Shown piece by piece: positions 15,213 through 23,274 of a DNA stretch of 64,000 nucleotides (positions are counted from its first letter, which is position 1; each line of letters starts with the position of its first letter). The position numbers were made by a program, and so were the translations under genes. The notes under the pieces are model-generated. The model was not told the DNA's origin. It did not search any database and was given only the letters and a program-made list of their open reading frames with translations. The DNA lies in contig CBFDUE010000004.1 in assembly GCA_965613025.1 (NCBI GenBank), positions 1-64,000 of the forward strand. Reading direction: 5' to 3'. Source of the stretch: CAYTXJ01 sp965613025. GTDB taxonomy: Bacteria > Desulfobacterota > DSM-4660 > Desulfatiglandales > JALVMZ01.

Positions 15213-17087
15213 TTAGGCCATCTTATTTTTCTTTAAAAAGATATGTATTGCCATTATGGCGGCAGGAGTTATTCCAGATATTCTGGATGCCTGCCCCAGT
15301 GATATGGGTCTTATCTTTGAAAGCTTTTCCCTCACCTCCCTTGAAAGCCCATGAATCCTGTTATAGTCAAGATCTTGTGGTATCTTTATCTCTTCCATCT
15401 TCTTAAGCCTTTCAACCTCCCTCTTCTGCCTTTCAATATAGCCTTCATATTTGATCCTTATCTCCACCTCTTCTAATACCTCTTCTGATACCTCTCTTAG
15501 CCTTTCATCAAAGGTAGCGATATCCTGGATGCTGAGTTCATTTCTCTTTAAGAGCTGTGCCAGAGAGGTGGTATTCTTTATTGGTGCACTTCCAAGCGCC
15601 TTAAGCCTATCCTGAACCGAGTTTTGAGGTCGTAATTTTACCTCATTTAATAAGGTCATAAGCCTTTCTACATCTTTCCTCTTTTTAGTAAATTTTCTGT
15701 ATATCTCGTCAGATACAAGTCCAAGCCTTCTACCCAGATCCATTAGCCTAAAGTCAGCATTGTTCTCTCTTAAAAGTAGCCTGTACTCTGCCCTTGATGT
15801 AAACATCCTATAGGGTTCCTTTGTGCCTTTGGTGATCAGGTCATCTATAAGGACTCCGATGTATGCCTGTGATCTGGGCAGGATCAGGGGATCCTCTTCC
15901 CTGATCTTTAAGACCGCATTTATCCCAGCTATGATACCCTGAGCTCCTGCCTCTTCATAGCCAGAAGTGCCATTTATCTGTCCTGCATGGAAAAGCCCTT
16001 CAATCCTTTTGGTTTCCAAAGTGGGCTTAAGCTGAATAGGATCTACATAGTCATATTCAATGGCATATCCAGGCCTGAGTATCTCTGCCTTTTCAAGCCC
16101 TTCAATGGATCTTACCATCTTTATCTGCACATCTATAGGGAGGCTTGTGGGTATTCCATTTGGGTATATCTCAATGGTATTAAGACCTTCTGGCTCTAAG
16201 AATATCTGATGCCTTTCTTTTTCAGGGAACTTTACCACCTTATCTTCAATGGAAGGGCAGTATCTTGCCCCAATTCCCTTTATTACACCTGTAAAGAGCG
16301 GGGATCTATCCAGCCCGCTTCTTATTATCTCATGGGTCTTCTGATTGGTATAGGTGATATAGCAGGGAAGTTGAGGAAGCGATATCTTTTCGGTAGATGC
16401 AGAAAAGAATCTGGGCCTTTCATCCCCCTTTTGTATCTCTAAGTTAGAAAAATCGATTGTCCTTCCATTTAGTCTTGGTGTGGTCCCTGTCTTTAGCCTT
16501 CCCACTTCAAATCCCAGCTCCTCAAGCTGTCTTGATAGATTTACAGAGGGAGGATCTCCCATCCTGCCTGCGGGAAAGTGCTCAAGCCCAATATGTATGA
16601 GTCCTCTTAAAAATGTCCCTGTTGTAAGTATCACACACTTTGCAAGAAATATCTCATGAAGATGGGTCTCTACCCCCTCTATCCTTCCATCCTTGACTAA
16701 AAGCCTCTCTACCATCGCCTGTCTGAGATCCAGATTGCTCTGGCGTTCAAGTACGGATTTCATCCTTCTCCTATACATGTCTCTGTCATTCTGGGTTCGT
16801 GTCCCCTGAACAGCCACCCCCTTTCTGGTATTAAGGGTTCTGAACTGGATTGCAGTTGCATCTGCATTTCTTGCCATCTCGCCGCCAAGTGCATCGATCT
16901 CTTTTACTAAATGCCCTTTTGCAAGCCCCCCTACTGCAGGGTTGCAACTCATTGCACCAATGTGATCCAGATCAATAGTGAGCAAGAGCGTGGGATGCCC
17001 CATTCGGGCACAGGCCAAAGCTGCCTCACACCCTGCATGCCCCCCTCCAACCACAATTACATCATATGGCTTTTCATATATACTCAT
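15213..17087 (-). CDS. mnmG: tRNA U34 carboxymethylaminomethyl-modifying enzyme MnmG (GidA)
   Basis: A 624-residue FAD protein with the dinucleotide site VVGGGHAGCEAA near the N-terminus, the GidA signature GPRYCPSIEDK-like stretch (here GARYCPSIEDKVVKF), and the second signature LFHAGQINGTSGYEEAGAQG. With MnmE it modifies the wobble uridine of several tRNAs. Start set at ATG 17087 (MSIYEKPYDVIVV); upstream in-frame codons overlap purA. It lies 4 bp downstream of purA, forming an operon. Confidence 0.96.
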   Translation of the reverse strand: MSIYEKPYDVIVVGGGHAGCEAALACARMGHPTLLLTIDLDHIGAMSCNPAVGGLAKGHLVKEIDALGGEMARNADATAIQFRTLNTRKGVAVQGTRTQNDRDMYRRRMKSVLERQSNLDLRQAMVERLLVKDGRIEGVETHLHEIFLAKCVILTTGTFLRGLIHIGLEHFPAGRMGDPPSVNLSRQLEELGFEVGRLKTGTTPRLNGRTIDFSNLEIQKGDERPRFFSASTEKISLPQLPCYITYTNQKTHEIIRSGLDRSPLFTGVIKGIGARYCPSIEDKVVKFPEKERHQIFLEPEGLNTIEIYPNGIPTSLPIDVQIKMVRSIEGLEKAEILRPGYAIEYDYVDPIQLKPTLETKRIEGLFHAGQINGTSGYEEAGAQGIIAGINAVLKIREEDPLILPRSQAYIGVLIDDLITKGTKEPYRMFTSRAEYRLLLRENNADFRLMDLGRRLGLVSDEIYRKFTKKRKDVERLMTLLNEVKLRPQNSVQDRLKALGSAPIKNTTSLAQLLKRNELSIQDIATFDERLREVSEEVLEEVEIRIKYEGYIERQKREVERLKKMEEIKIPQDLDYNRIHGLSREVREKLSKIRPISLGQASRISGITPAAIMAIHIFLKKNKMA

Positions 17088-17091
17088 ATCT

Positions 17092-18381
17092 CTAAAAGGG
17101 TTCCTCAAGTATTATGGACTGCTCCCTTGTGGGTCCCACAGAGATAATGGAAATGGGAATGCCAGAGACCTCCTCTATCCTTTTAAGATATCTTTTGACC
17201 TCTGAAGGAAGATCCTGAAACCTCTTTATATCCGATATATCCTCTTCCCACCCCTCAAATTCTTCATATATGGGAGAGCATCTGGATAGCCTCTTAAGGC
17301 TTGCAGGCCTATGTGTAAGCTGCTCTCCATCACATTCATATCCCACACATATCTTCACCCTCTTTAGTCCACTCAGAACATCAAGCTTTGTGATGCTGAG
17401 GCACGTAAGTCCATTTAATCTGATAGAGTCCTTTACCATTACCATGTCCAACCAGCCGCATCTCCTTCTTCTTCCTGTTGTGGCTCCAAACTCAGCCCCT
17501 CTTTTCTGAATATAGTCACCGATCTCATCTGTGAGTTCTGTGGGAAATGGCCCTGATCCCACCCTTGTGGTATAGGCCTTCAGCACTCCCATGATACTAT
17601 GCAGTCTATTAGGACCAATGCCAGTGCCTGTGGCAGCGGTAGATGCAACAGGGTTGGAAGAGGTGACATAGGGATAGGTTCCATGATCCACATCCAGATG
17701 GGTTCCCTGAGCCCCTTCAAAGAGGACCCTTTTACCATCCGCTATGGCAGATTCCAGCTCAAGGCCTATCTCTTTAATATAGGGCCTTAGGATCTCACCA
17801 AACTTTTCATATCTACTAAATATATCTTCAAGATCAAAAGGATCTTCTCCAAATAGCTCTTTTAGGTAAAAATTTTTCTCTCTCAGGTTGGAATCCAGTT
17901 TTTCTCTGAGGGTGTCAGGCTCAAGAAGATCAACCATCCTGATTCCCACTCTTGCAGCCTTATCCTCATAGCATGGGCCAATACCTCTTCCAGTGGTGCC
18001 TATCTTGCCTCTGCCTTTTGCCTTTTCTCGTGCAAGATCTATGGCCTTATGATATGGCATGATGATATGTGCCTTTTCACTTATAGAGAGTCTTTCTGGT
18101 GTGATATCTACCCCCCTTTTTTTAAGGTCTTCCATCTCTTCAATGAGCACCTCAAGATCCAGAACAAGACCATTTCCAATTATACACTTCTTTCCCTCAT
18201 TCAGGATTCCAGAAGGGATAAGATGACATATGACCTTCTCTCCCCCAACCACTAAGGTATGGCCTGCATTGTTTCCCCCCTGAAATCTCACCACTATGTC
18301 TGCCTTAGAGGCCAGAAGATCCACAATTTTTCCCTTTCCTTCATCGCCCCACTGGGTTCCCACAACTACCAGGGTGGACAT
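17092..18381 (-). CDS. purA: Adenylosuccinate synthetase
   Basis: A 429-residue enzyme that joins IMP and aspartate with GTP hydrolysis, the first committed step to AMP. The N-terminal loop is VVVGTQWGDEGKGK, with the catalytic His in NNAGHTL, the IMP-site stretch GTTGRGIGPCYEDK, and the GTP motif TKLDVL. Start set at ATG 18381 because GGAGGAG lies just upstream. A good promoter and a 30-bp palindrome precede it. Confidence 0.97.
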   Translation of the reverse strand: MSTLVVVGTQWGDEGKGKIVDLLASKADIVVRFQGGNNAGHTLVVGGEKVICHLIPSGILNEGKKCIIGNGLVLDLEVLIEEMEDLKKRGVDITPERLSISEKAHIIMPYHKAIDLAREKAKGRGKIGTTGRGIGPCYEDKAARVGIRMVDLLEPDTLREKLDSNLREKNFYLKELFGEDPFDLEDIFSRYEKFGEILRPYIKEIGLELESAIADGKRVLFEGAQGTHLDVDHGTYPYVTSSNPVASTAATGTGIGPNRLHSIMGVLKAYTTRVGSGPFPTELTDEIGDYIQKRGAEFGATTGRRRRCGWLDMVMVKDSIRLNGLTCLSITKLDVLSGLKRVKICVGYECDGEQLTHRPASLKRLSRCSPIYEEFEGWEEDISDIKRFQDLPSEVKRYLKRIEEVSGIPISIISVGPTREQSIILEEPF

Positions 18382-18410
18382 AATCTCCTCCAGTTGCAAT
18401 TTTTGAAATA

Positions 18411-18438
18411 ATTATATGACAAAAACCACATAATACAA
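18411..18438 (-). promoter_or_regulatory. Sigma-70-type promoter of purA-mnmG
   Basis: On the minus strand TTGTAT (18438-18433), a 16-bp spacer and a perfect TATAAT (18416-18411) stand about 30 bp before the purA start codon. The -35 box begins about 13 bp from the edge of the 30-bp palindrome. Confidence 0.65.
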
Positions 18439-18451
18439 TTTAAAATTTTTT

Positions 18452-18481
18452 CCACTTCGTAAGTGGCCACTTACGAAGTGG
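18452..18481. promoter_or_regulatory. Perfect 30-bp palindrome in the purA / phosphorylase divergent region
   Basis: The arm CCACTTCGTAAGTGG is followed with no spacer by its exact reverse complement CCACTTACGAAGTGG. Each arm also contains the smaller repeat CCACTT…AAGTGG. No T-run follows on either side. The site lies directly upstream of the purA -35 box and 58 bp before the phosphorylase start. It may be an operator or activator site for one or both purine genes, or a mobile palindrome. The function is inference. Confidence 0.6.
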
Positions 18482-18538
18482 AAGAACAGGCATTAACTCC
18501 TTTACCTTTAAGCAAATATCTATTATTTATCCCTCAAG

Positions 18539-19282
18539 GTGTATATGAATAGAGAGGAAGGAATAATATATCCAAGAAGGGGGAAGGGTGAGCCTTGTAT
18601 TGAAGGTGATGTATTGATGGTGCTCGTATCAGGTGAGCTCAATAGATTTAAAGAGCGTTTTAATGCCTTTCCCATATACAGGTTTGATTCAGAGATCTTT
18701 CATCTCTTTAAGGTGGATAAAGGGCCCTATATGGTAGGCCCCTTTTTAGGGGCACCTCAGGCAGTACTTGGCCTTGAAAAGATGATTGCACTTGGGGCAG
18801 AAAGGATCTGGGTATATGGATTCTGTGGTTCTATCCAGGAAGATATAGAGATTGGAGATATTATAGTTCCCCAAAGCTCAATTCCAGAAGAGGGGACTTC
18901 AGAACACTATCCGGTGGATCTGGAAACCTGTAGAACTGATATGGAGATGAACAGCAGGATCCTTGAAATCTTAGATAAAAGGGGCCTAAGGTATCATAAA
19001 GGGAATATGTGGAGCATAGATGCGCCCTATAGGGAGACGCCTTCAAAGATACGGAGATATTGTGAGATGGGTATATTGGGTGTGGATATGGAGCTCTCTG
19101 CTCTGATTACAGTTGCAACCTTTAGATCAGTGAAGATTGCGGGGTTGCTTCTGGTCTCTGATCTGCTTTTACCTTACAGATGGAAGCCGGGGTTCAGGGA
19201 TAAGGAATTTAAGAGGGTATGTGGATTGATTCCAGATATCTTTAAAGATCTCCTTTTAAGGTCATGGAGAAGAGATGGATAG
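18539..19282 (+). CDS. Nucleoside phosphorylase family protein
   Basis: A 247-residue protein of the PNP/UDP phosphorylase family. It has the family stretch GPFLGAPQAVLGLEKMIALG, the YGFCGSIQEDIEIGDIIVP core with the conserved glycine-rich turn, the ribose-site motif GVDMELSAL, and a late LLVSDLL. Such enzymes split purine nucleosides or uridine with phosphate. The substrate is not clear from the sequence. Start is GTG 18539, or ATG 18545 in the same frame. The end overlaps the next gene by 8 bp. It is divergent from purA, so a joint purine-related control through the palindrome is possible. Confidence 0.82.
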   Translation: MYMNREEGIIYPRRGKGEPCIEGDVLMVLVSGELNRFKERFNAFPIYRFDSEIFHLFKVDKGPYMVGPFLGAPQAVLGLEKMIALGAERIWVYGFCGSIQEDIEIGDIIVPQSSIPEEGTSEHYPVDLETCRTDMEMNSRILEILDKRGLRYHKGNMWSIDAPYRETPSKIRRYCEMGILGVDMELSALITVATFRSVKIAGLLLVSDLLLPYRWKPGFRDKEFKRVCGLIPDIFKDLLLRSWRRDG

Positions 19283-20411
19283 AGAAATGAGTCAAGAGAT
19301 AGAAAATCTGGAAAACAGGATAATGTATCATAGGTTTAGATATCATATCCTAAAGGATCCTGAAATAAACGATGAGGACTATGATAGATTATTGAATAGA
19401 CTCATTGAGCTTAAAAGTAGATACGGCCTTGAAGATGCTCCTACATATAGATGGAAGAGGGACCTTAAAAGATATGTCATAAGAGATATGGAAAGGCTTA
19501 TAGAGCTTTTAAATATTCAAAGGGATAGATATGACTCATTCATTGTTGAGCCTCTTTTAAAAGGTGTAGAGGTGGATCTACTCTATAGAGAGGGAAGGCT
19601 TATATCTGCAATATCTGAAGATGATGAGCTCTTTCTACATATGTCCACCATCCTGGATGTTCCTTTACATATTTTTCCCCTATATGATAATCTCACCATT
19701 CCTCCATGGCTTACAGTTGGTATAAAGGTATATATGGAAAGGCAGGATCTAAATACATTAAATTCAGCACTTCAAAGCAGAGGCATTAGGGGTTTTAAAG
19801 ACACATTTCATGCGACCTCACATTCATTGAAAACTGATCCAAGGATTACTGCAAGAAGACCCCTTAAGATCTTTTGCTATTGGGCAAAGGCAGATTTTGG
19901 ATGCGAATTTAAAAACCAGATTGAACTTATATCCTATCTTCAGAATCTGGGTTTTAGAATAAACCGAACGATGATTAGCACCTTTTCTAACCCATATGAT
20001 ATTGAGGAGATCCATAAAGAGATAAGGGATGAAACAGATGAGCTTCCATACGATGTGGAAGGCATGGTAATAAGGGAAAACAGACCCCTTAAAGAGGATG
20101 GAACAGAACTCTTTATCCGATTCCTCTGGTCTCAAGAGGAGTCATCACTGAGATTTCTCTCCCTTCCCACACCTTCAAAGAATATATTTAAAGGTAAAAA
20201 GGTGTGTCTAAGTGGTTCCCTAAATTCCCTTTCATGGAATGAGATAAGGGAATATCTGGAATCCTTAGGTGCTAAGCTGGTCCATGAGCTATCATCTGAC
20301 ACTGATCTTCTCATCTTAGGTGATGCTCCTGGGCTAAAGCTAAGAGAAGCAAAAGAGATGGGTATTGAGATCATAGATGAAGCCACATTCTTTAAGATAT
20401 TGGAGGGATAA
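19275..20411 (+). CDS. Degenerate NAD-dependent DNA-ligase-like protein with BRCT domain
   Basis: A 378-residue protein that follows LigA from the N-terminal Ia domain (YHRFRYHILKDPEINDEDYD, residues 18-37) through a remnant of the nucleotidyl-transferase domain. It then skips the OB-fold, zinc finger and helix-hairpin-helix domains and ends in a BRCT domain (about 302-378: GKKVCLSGSL, then LGAKLVHELSSDTDLLILG). The adenylation motif KxDG is replaced: the stretch is EPLLKGVEV (residues 92-100), so the AMP-accepting lysine is missing. Motif IV reads EGMVIR for DGVVIK. It cannot ligate by the known mechanism. A true ligA must exist elsewhere. The role may be DNA or protein binding; unknown. Confidence 0.75.
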   Translation: MDREMSQEIENLENRIMYHRFRYHILKDPEINDEDYDRLLNRLIELKSRYGLEDAPTYRWKRDLKRYVIRDMERLIELLNIQRDRYDSFIVEPLLKGVEVDLLYREGRLISAISEDDELFLHMSTILDVPLHIFPLYDNLTIPPWLTVGIKVYMERQDLNTLNSALQSRGIRGFKDTFHATSHSLKTDPRITARRPLKIFCYWAKADFGCEFKNQIELISYLQNLGFRINRTMISTFSNPYDIEEIHKEIRDETDELPYDVEGMVIRENRPLKEDGTELFIRFLWSQEESSLRFLSLPTPSKNIFKGKKVCLSGSLNSLSWNEIREYLESLGAKLVHELSSDTDLLILGDAPGLKLREAKEMGIEIIDEATFFKILEG

Positions 20412-20412
20412 G

Positions 20413-20691
20413 ATGGATAATGTCAGAATGCACCTGATTATAAAAGGAAGGGTTCAGGGGGTATTTTTTAGAGATTCCACAAGACAGGTGGCAAGGAGCT
20501 TAGGAGTTACAGGATGGGTAAAAAACAGATGGGATGGCACTGTGGAAGTCGTTGTAGAGGGTTCAGAAGATAAGGTAAGAGAGCTGATTAAATGGTGTCA
20601 TAAAGGGCCTCCTGCTGCCCGTGTTGACGGAGTGGATGTTAAGGAAGAGGAGTTCTTAGGCGAATTTGATAGCTTTGATATAGTCTATTGA
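20413..20691 (+). CDS. Acylphosphatase
   Basis: A 92-residue acylphosphatase-fold protein with both active-site signatures: GRVQGVFFRDST (phosphate loop and catalytic Arg) and GWVKNRWDGTVEVVVEG (catalytic Asn). It hydrolyses acyl phosphates in the cytoplasm. Start chosen at ATG 20413, 1 bp after the stop of the ligase-like gene; the frame is open further upstream but without similarity. Confidence 0.92.
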   Translation: MDNVRMHLIIKGRVQGVFFRDSTRQVARSLGVTGWVKNRWDGTVEVVVEGSEDKVRELIKWCHKGPPAARVDGVDVKEEEFLGEFDSFDIVY

Positions 20692-20692
20692 G

Positions 20693-21589
20693 ATGAATAG
20701 AAGATCTTTTATATTATGTATCTTGGTCTTTATCTGCATAATTGGGTGTAACCGGATAAGAAAGATCCCTGAACCCGTGCTCAGTCACTTTAGGGCAAAG
20801 AAGACCATCTTAAAAAAAGAGATCCTATATTTTCCCATTATAAATAGTGCAAAGCTCAGTGAAGACCTTATCCGGGAATTAGATACGCTCTTTATGGATA
20901 GGCTTTTAAAGGATAGAAGACTTATAGTTCGAAAGGAGATGCGTTATAGACCAACACTTGCAAAGACCCTTCTTCCCTACTATGGGATCAGCATAGATCA
21001 GGATCTACTAAAGAAGGGTAAGGCTCAAGGTGCACAGATAATACTTACTGCTATTATTCCCCCCTTTCAAAAGGAGATTAAAAAGAGAGGGATATGGCCT
21101 TTTAGAAAGGAAAGGCAGGAGCTAAAGATATTTATGGTCTTAAATATGATTGATGTATTTACAGGGACCTATATCGCATCCAGTGTGGAAGAGGAGACAC
21201 TATATCTTGAAAATGATGAGGAATCTCAGATGGCACTCAGTGATGAAAGGATCTTAAAGACCTTTAAGAGATTAACAAAAAGGCACATCAATACCCTTCT
21301 TAAGACCCTATCTGAGATTCCCTGGCAAGGCAGAATAATAAAGGTAGATGATGGAAACATATTCATTAATGGTGGCTCATTGGTGGGGCATAAAAGGGGG
21401 ATGATATTTGAGGTATATCCCATTAGTGACTATATACTTTCCTCAGAAGGAAGGCCCATACCGGTCTTGGGAGATAAATTGGGTGAGATAGAGATAAAGG
21501 AGACAAGAAAGATAAGTTCTATCTGCATATCCCTAAATAATAAAACAAAATATAGTGTGGGTCAGATTGTCCGCCTCAAAAGAGAATAA
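20693..21589 (+). CDS. Putative lipoprotein with FlgT/CsgG-like features
   Basis: A 298-residue protein with a signal peptide and lipobox CIIGC (Cys about residue 19). The middle (for example GKAQGAQIILTAIIPPF and VLNMIDVFTGTYIAS) resembles the TolB/CsgG-type sheet in which lipoproteins report a computed parameter. The C-terminal 90 residues (VDDGNIFINGGSLVGHKRGM, then IFEVYPI and a late GEIEI) look like the FlgT C-terminal domain. No close family recognised. It follows acylphosphatase after 1 bp and converges with recN, 14 bp away. Confidence 0.55.
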   Translation: MNRRSFILCILVFICIIGCNRIRKIPEPVLSHFRAKKTILKKEILYFPIINSAKLSEDLIRELDTLFMDRLLKDRRLIVRKEMRYRPTLAKTLLPYYGISIDQDLLKKGKAQGAQIILTAIIPPFQKEIKKRGIWPFRKERQELKIFMVLNMIDVFTGTYIASSVEEETLYLENDEESQMALSDERILKTFKRLTKRHINTLLKTLSEIPWQGRIIKVDDGNIFINGGSLVGHKRGMIFEVYPISDYILSSEGRPIPVLGDKLGEIEIKETRKISSICISLNNKTKYSVGQIVRLKRE

Positions 21590-21603
21590 TTAAAAGTAAT
21601 TTA

Positions 21604-23274
21604 TTAAAATTTTCGTAACATCTCCCTTGCATGTTCTATAGCCTTTTTTGTTATCTTTTTACCTCCAAGCATTCTGGCTATCTCTCTTATACGCTCCTCT
21701 TTATTGAGTTTGAGGATCTGTGTCTCTGTCCTCTTACCCTTTATCCCCTTTCTTACAAGGAGATGGATATCCCCTTTACTTGCTATCTGTGGAAGGTGGG
21801 TTATACATATCACCTGATAGGATGAAGATAGTGCTCTGAGCTTTTCACCCACAACCTCTGCAGTTGCTCCCCCGATGCCAGAGTCCACCTCATCAAATAT
21901 AAGCGTCTCACTGCTCTCCTTCTCAGATAGGATACTTCTTATAGCAAGCATAATGCGAGAGAGTTCTCCACCTGAGGCGATCTTTGAAAGGGGTTTGAGA
22001 TCCTCTCCTATGTTGGTTGAGATAAAAAATTCCACCCTATCATATCCAGAATCGGTTAATTTAGGTTCTCCTTCATTCTCGTTAAAGAAACGAACTTCAA
22101 AGCTCGTTCCCTTCATATCCAGTTGGTTCAGCTCCTTTTCAATAGCACACTTCAAAGATTCTGCCACCTTATGTCTCTTACTGGAGAGGAGGTGTGCCAT
22201 ATCCCATAGCCTTTCCTCCATATCTGAATATCTCTTCTTTAAATCTTCTAATCTAAGAACCTTTTCCTCAATCCCTGAAAGCCTCTCTTCAAGTCTCCTT
22301 TTGGTCTTTAGGATCTCTTCAATGGTAGATCCATATTTTCTCTTAAGTCTATTGATCACAGACCTTCTCTCCTCTAAACCCATAAGCCTTTCAGGGTCTA
22401 AGGAGAGGTTCATCTTTCTTCTTCCCACCTCCAATGCCACATCCTCTGCATTTACTTTTGCGATTTCAAGCTGATCCACCATCTCCTTAAAGACGCTATC
22501 AAACTCCTTTAAGTCTTCCATCTCACCAATAACACTATGTAACTTAGAGATAACCGAATCCTTTCCTTCATAAAGTTCCTCATAGGCATTGTTTAGAACC
22601 TCTGCAATCCTTTTGGCATTCTGAAAGATCTTAAATTCCCTCTCAAGCTCTTCATCTTCTCCTTCTTTAAGCCCGGCAGAGTCTATCTCTCTGAGTTGAA
22701 ATCGGATAAGCTCTTCCATCTTTTGATCCTCTTCAAGCTCCATCTTTAATGTGTGGATCTCCTGCTCCAATCTTTTAAAATCTTCAAATACCTTTCTATA
22801 TCTTTCTCTTTCTTCCAGGAGCCCTCCAAACTGATCCAGAAGTTTTAGATGGTTTTCTGCTTTCAATAGCTCCTGATGTTCATTTTGCCCGCTTACACTT
22901 ATAAGCATGCGAGCGAGATTTGAAAGTATCTGAACTGTGGCAAGCATCCCGTTTATTAAGACCCTATTTTTACCACCCCTCTGAATCCTTCTTATTATAA
23001 GGAGCTCCTCCTCTACAGGATATCCCAGCTCTTTGAGATACTCTGCCACCTTAGAACTCTTGGGAATGGAAAACAGGGCCTCTACCCTCGCCTCCTGTGA
23101 ACCTGAGCGTATCATCTCTGAAGATGATCTGATTCCCCTAATCAGATTTACCGCATCTATGAGTATGGATTTACCTGCACCTGTCTGGCCGCTTATGATA
23201 TTTAGACCAGGAGCGAATCTTACCTCCAGCCTGTTTATGATTGCAAGCTCAGATATGTTAAGTTGAAGAAGCAT
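21604..23274 (-). CDS. recN: DNA repair protein RecN
   Basis: A 556-residue SMC-like ATPase. The Walker A motif is SGQTGAGKS at about residue 30, long coiled-coil arms occupy about 150-380, the ABC signature region is ASGGELSRIMLAI, and the Walker B motif is TLIFDEVDSGIGG. RecN acts in double-strand break repair with RecA. Its ATG overlaps the stop of the upstream GspE-type gene by one base (TGATG), so it is read as part of the minus-strand mglA-gspE operon. No LexA box is visible. Confidence 0.95.
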   Translation of the reverse strand: MLLQLNISELAIINRLEVRFAPGLNIISGQTGAGKSILIDAVNLIRGIRSSSEMIRSGSQEARVEALFSIPKSSKVAEYLKELGYPVEEELLIIRRIQRGGKNRVLINGMLATVQILSNLARMLISVSGQNEHQELLKAENHLKLLDQFGGLLEERERYRKVFEDFKRLEQEIHTLKMELEEDQKMEELIRFQLREIDSAGLKEGEDEELEREFKIFQNAKRIAEVLNNAYEELYEGKDSVISKLHSVIGEMEDLKEFDSVFKEMVDQLEIAKVNAEDVALEVGRRKMNLSLDPERLMGLEERRSVINRLKRKYGSTIEEILKTKRRLEERLSGIEEKVLRLEDLKKRYSDMEERLWDMAHLLSSKRHKVAESLKCAIEKELNQLDMKGTSFEVRFFNENEGEPKLTDSGYDRVEFFISTNIGEDLKPLSKIASGGELSRIMLAIRSILSEKESSETLIFDEVDSGIGGATAEVVGEKLRALSSSYQVICITHLPQIASKGDIHLLVRKGIKGKRTETQILKLNKEERIREIARMLGGKKITKKAIEHAREMLRKF

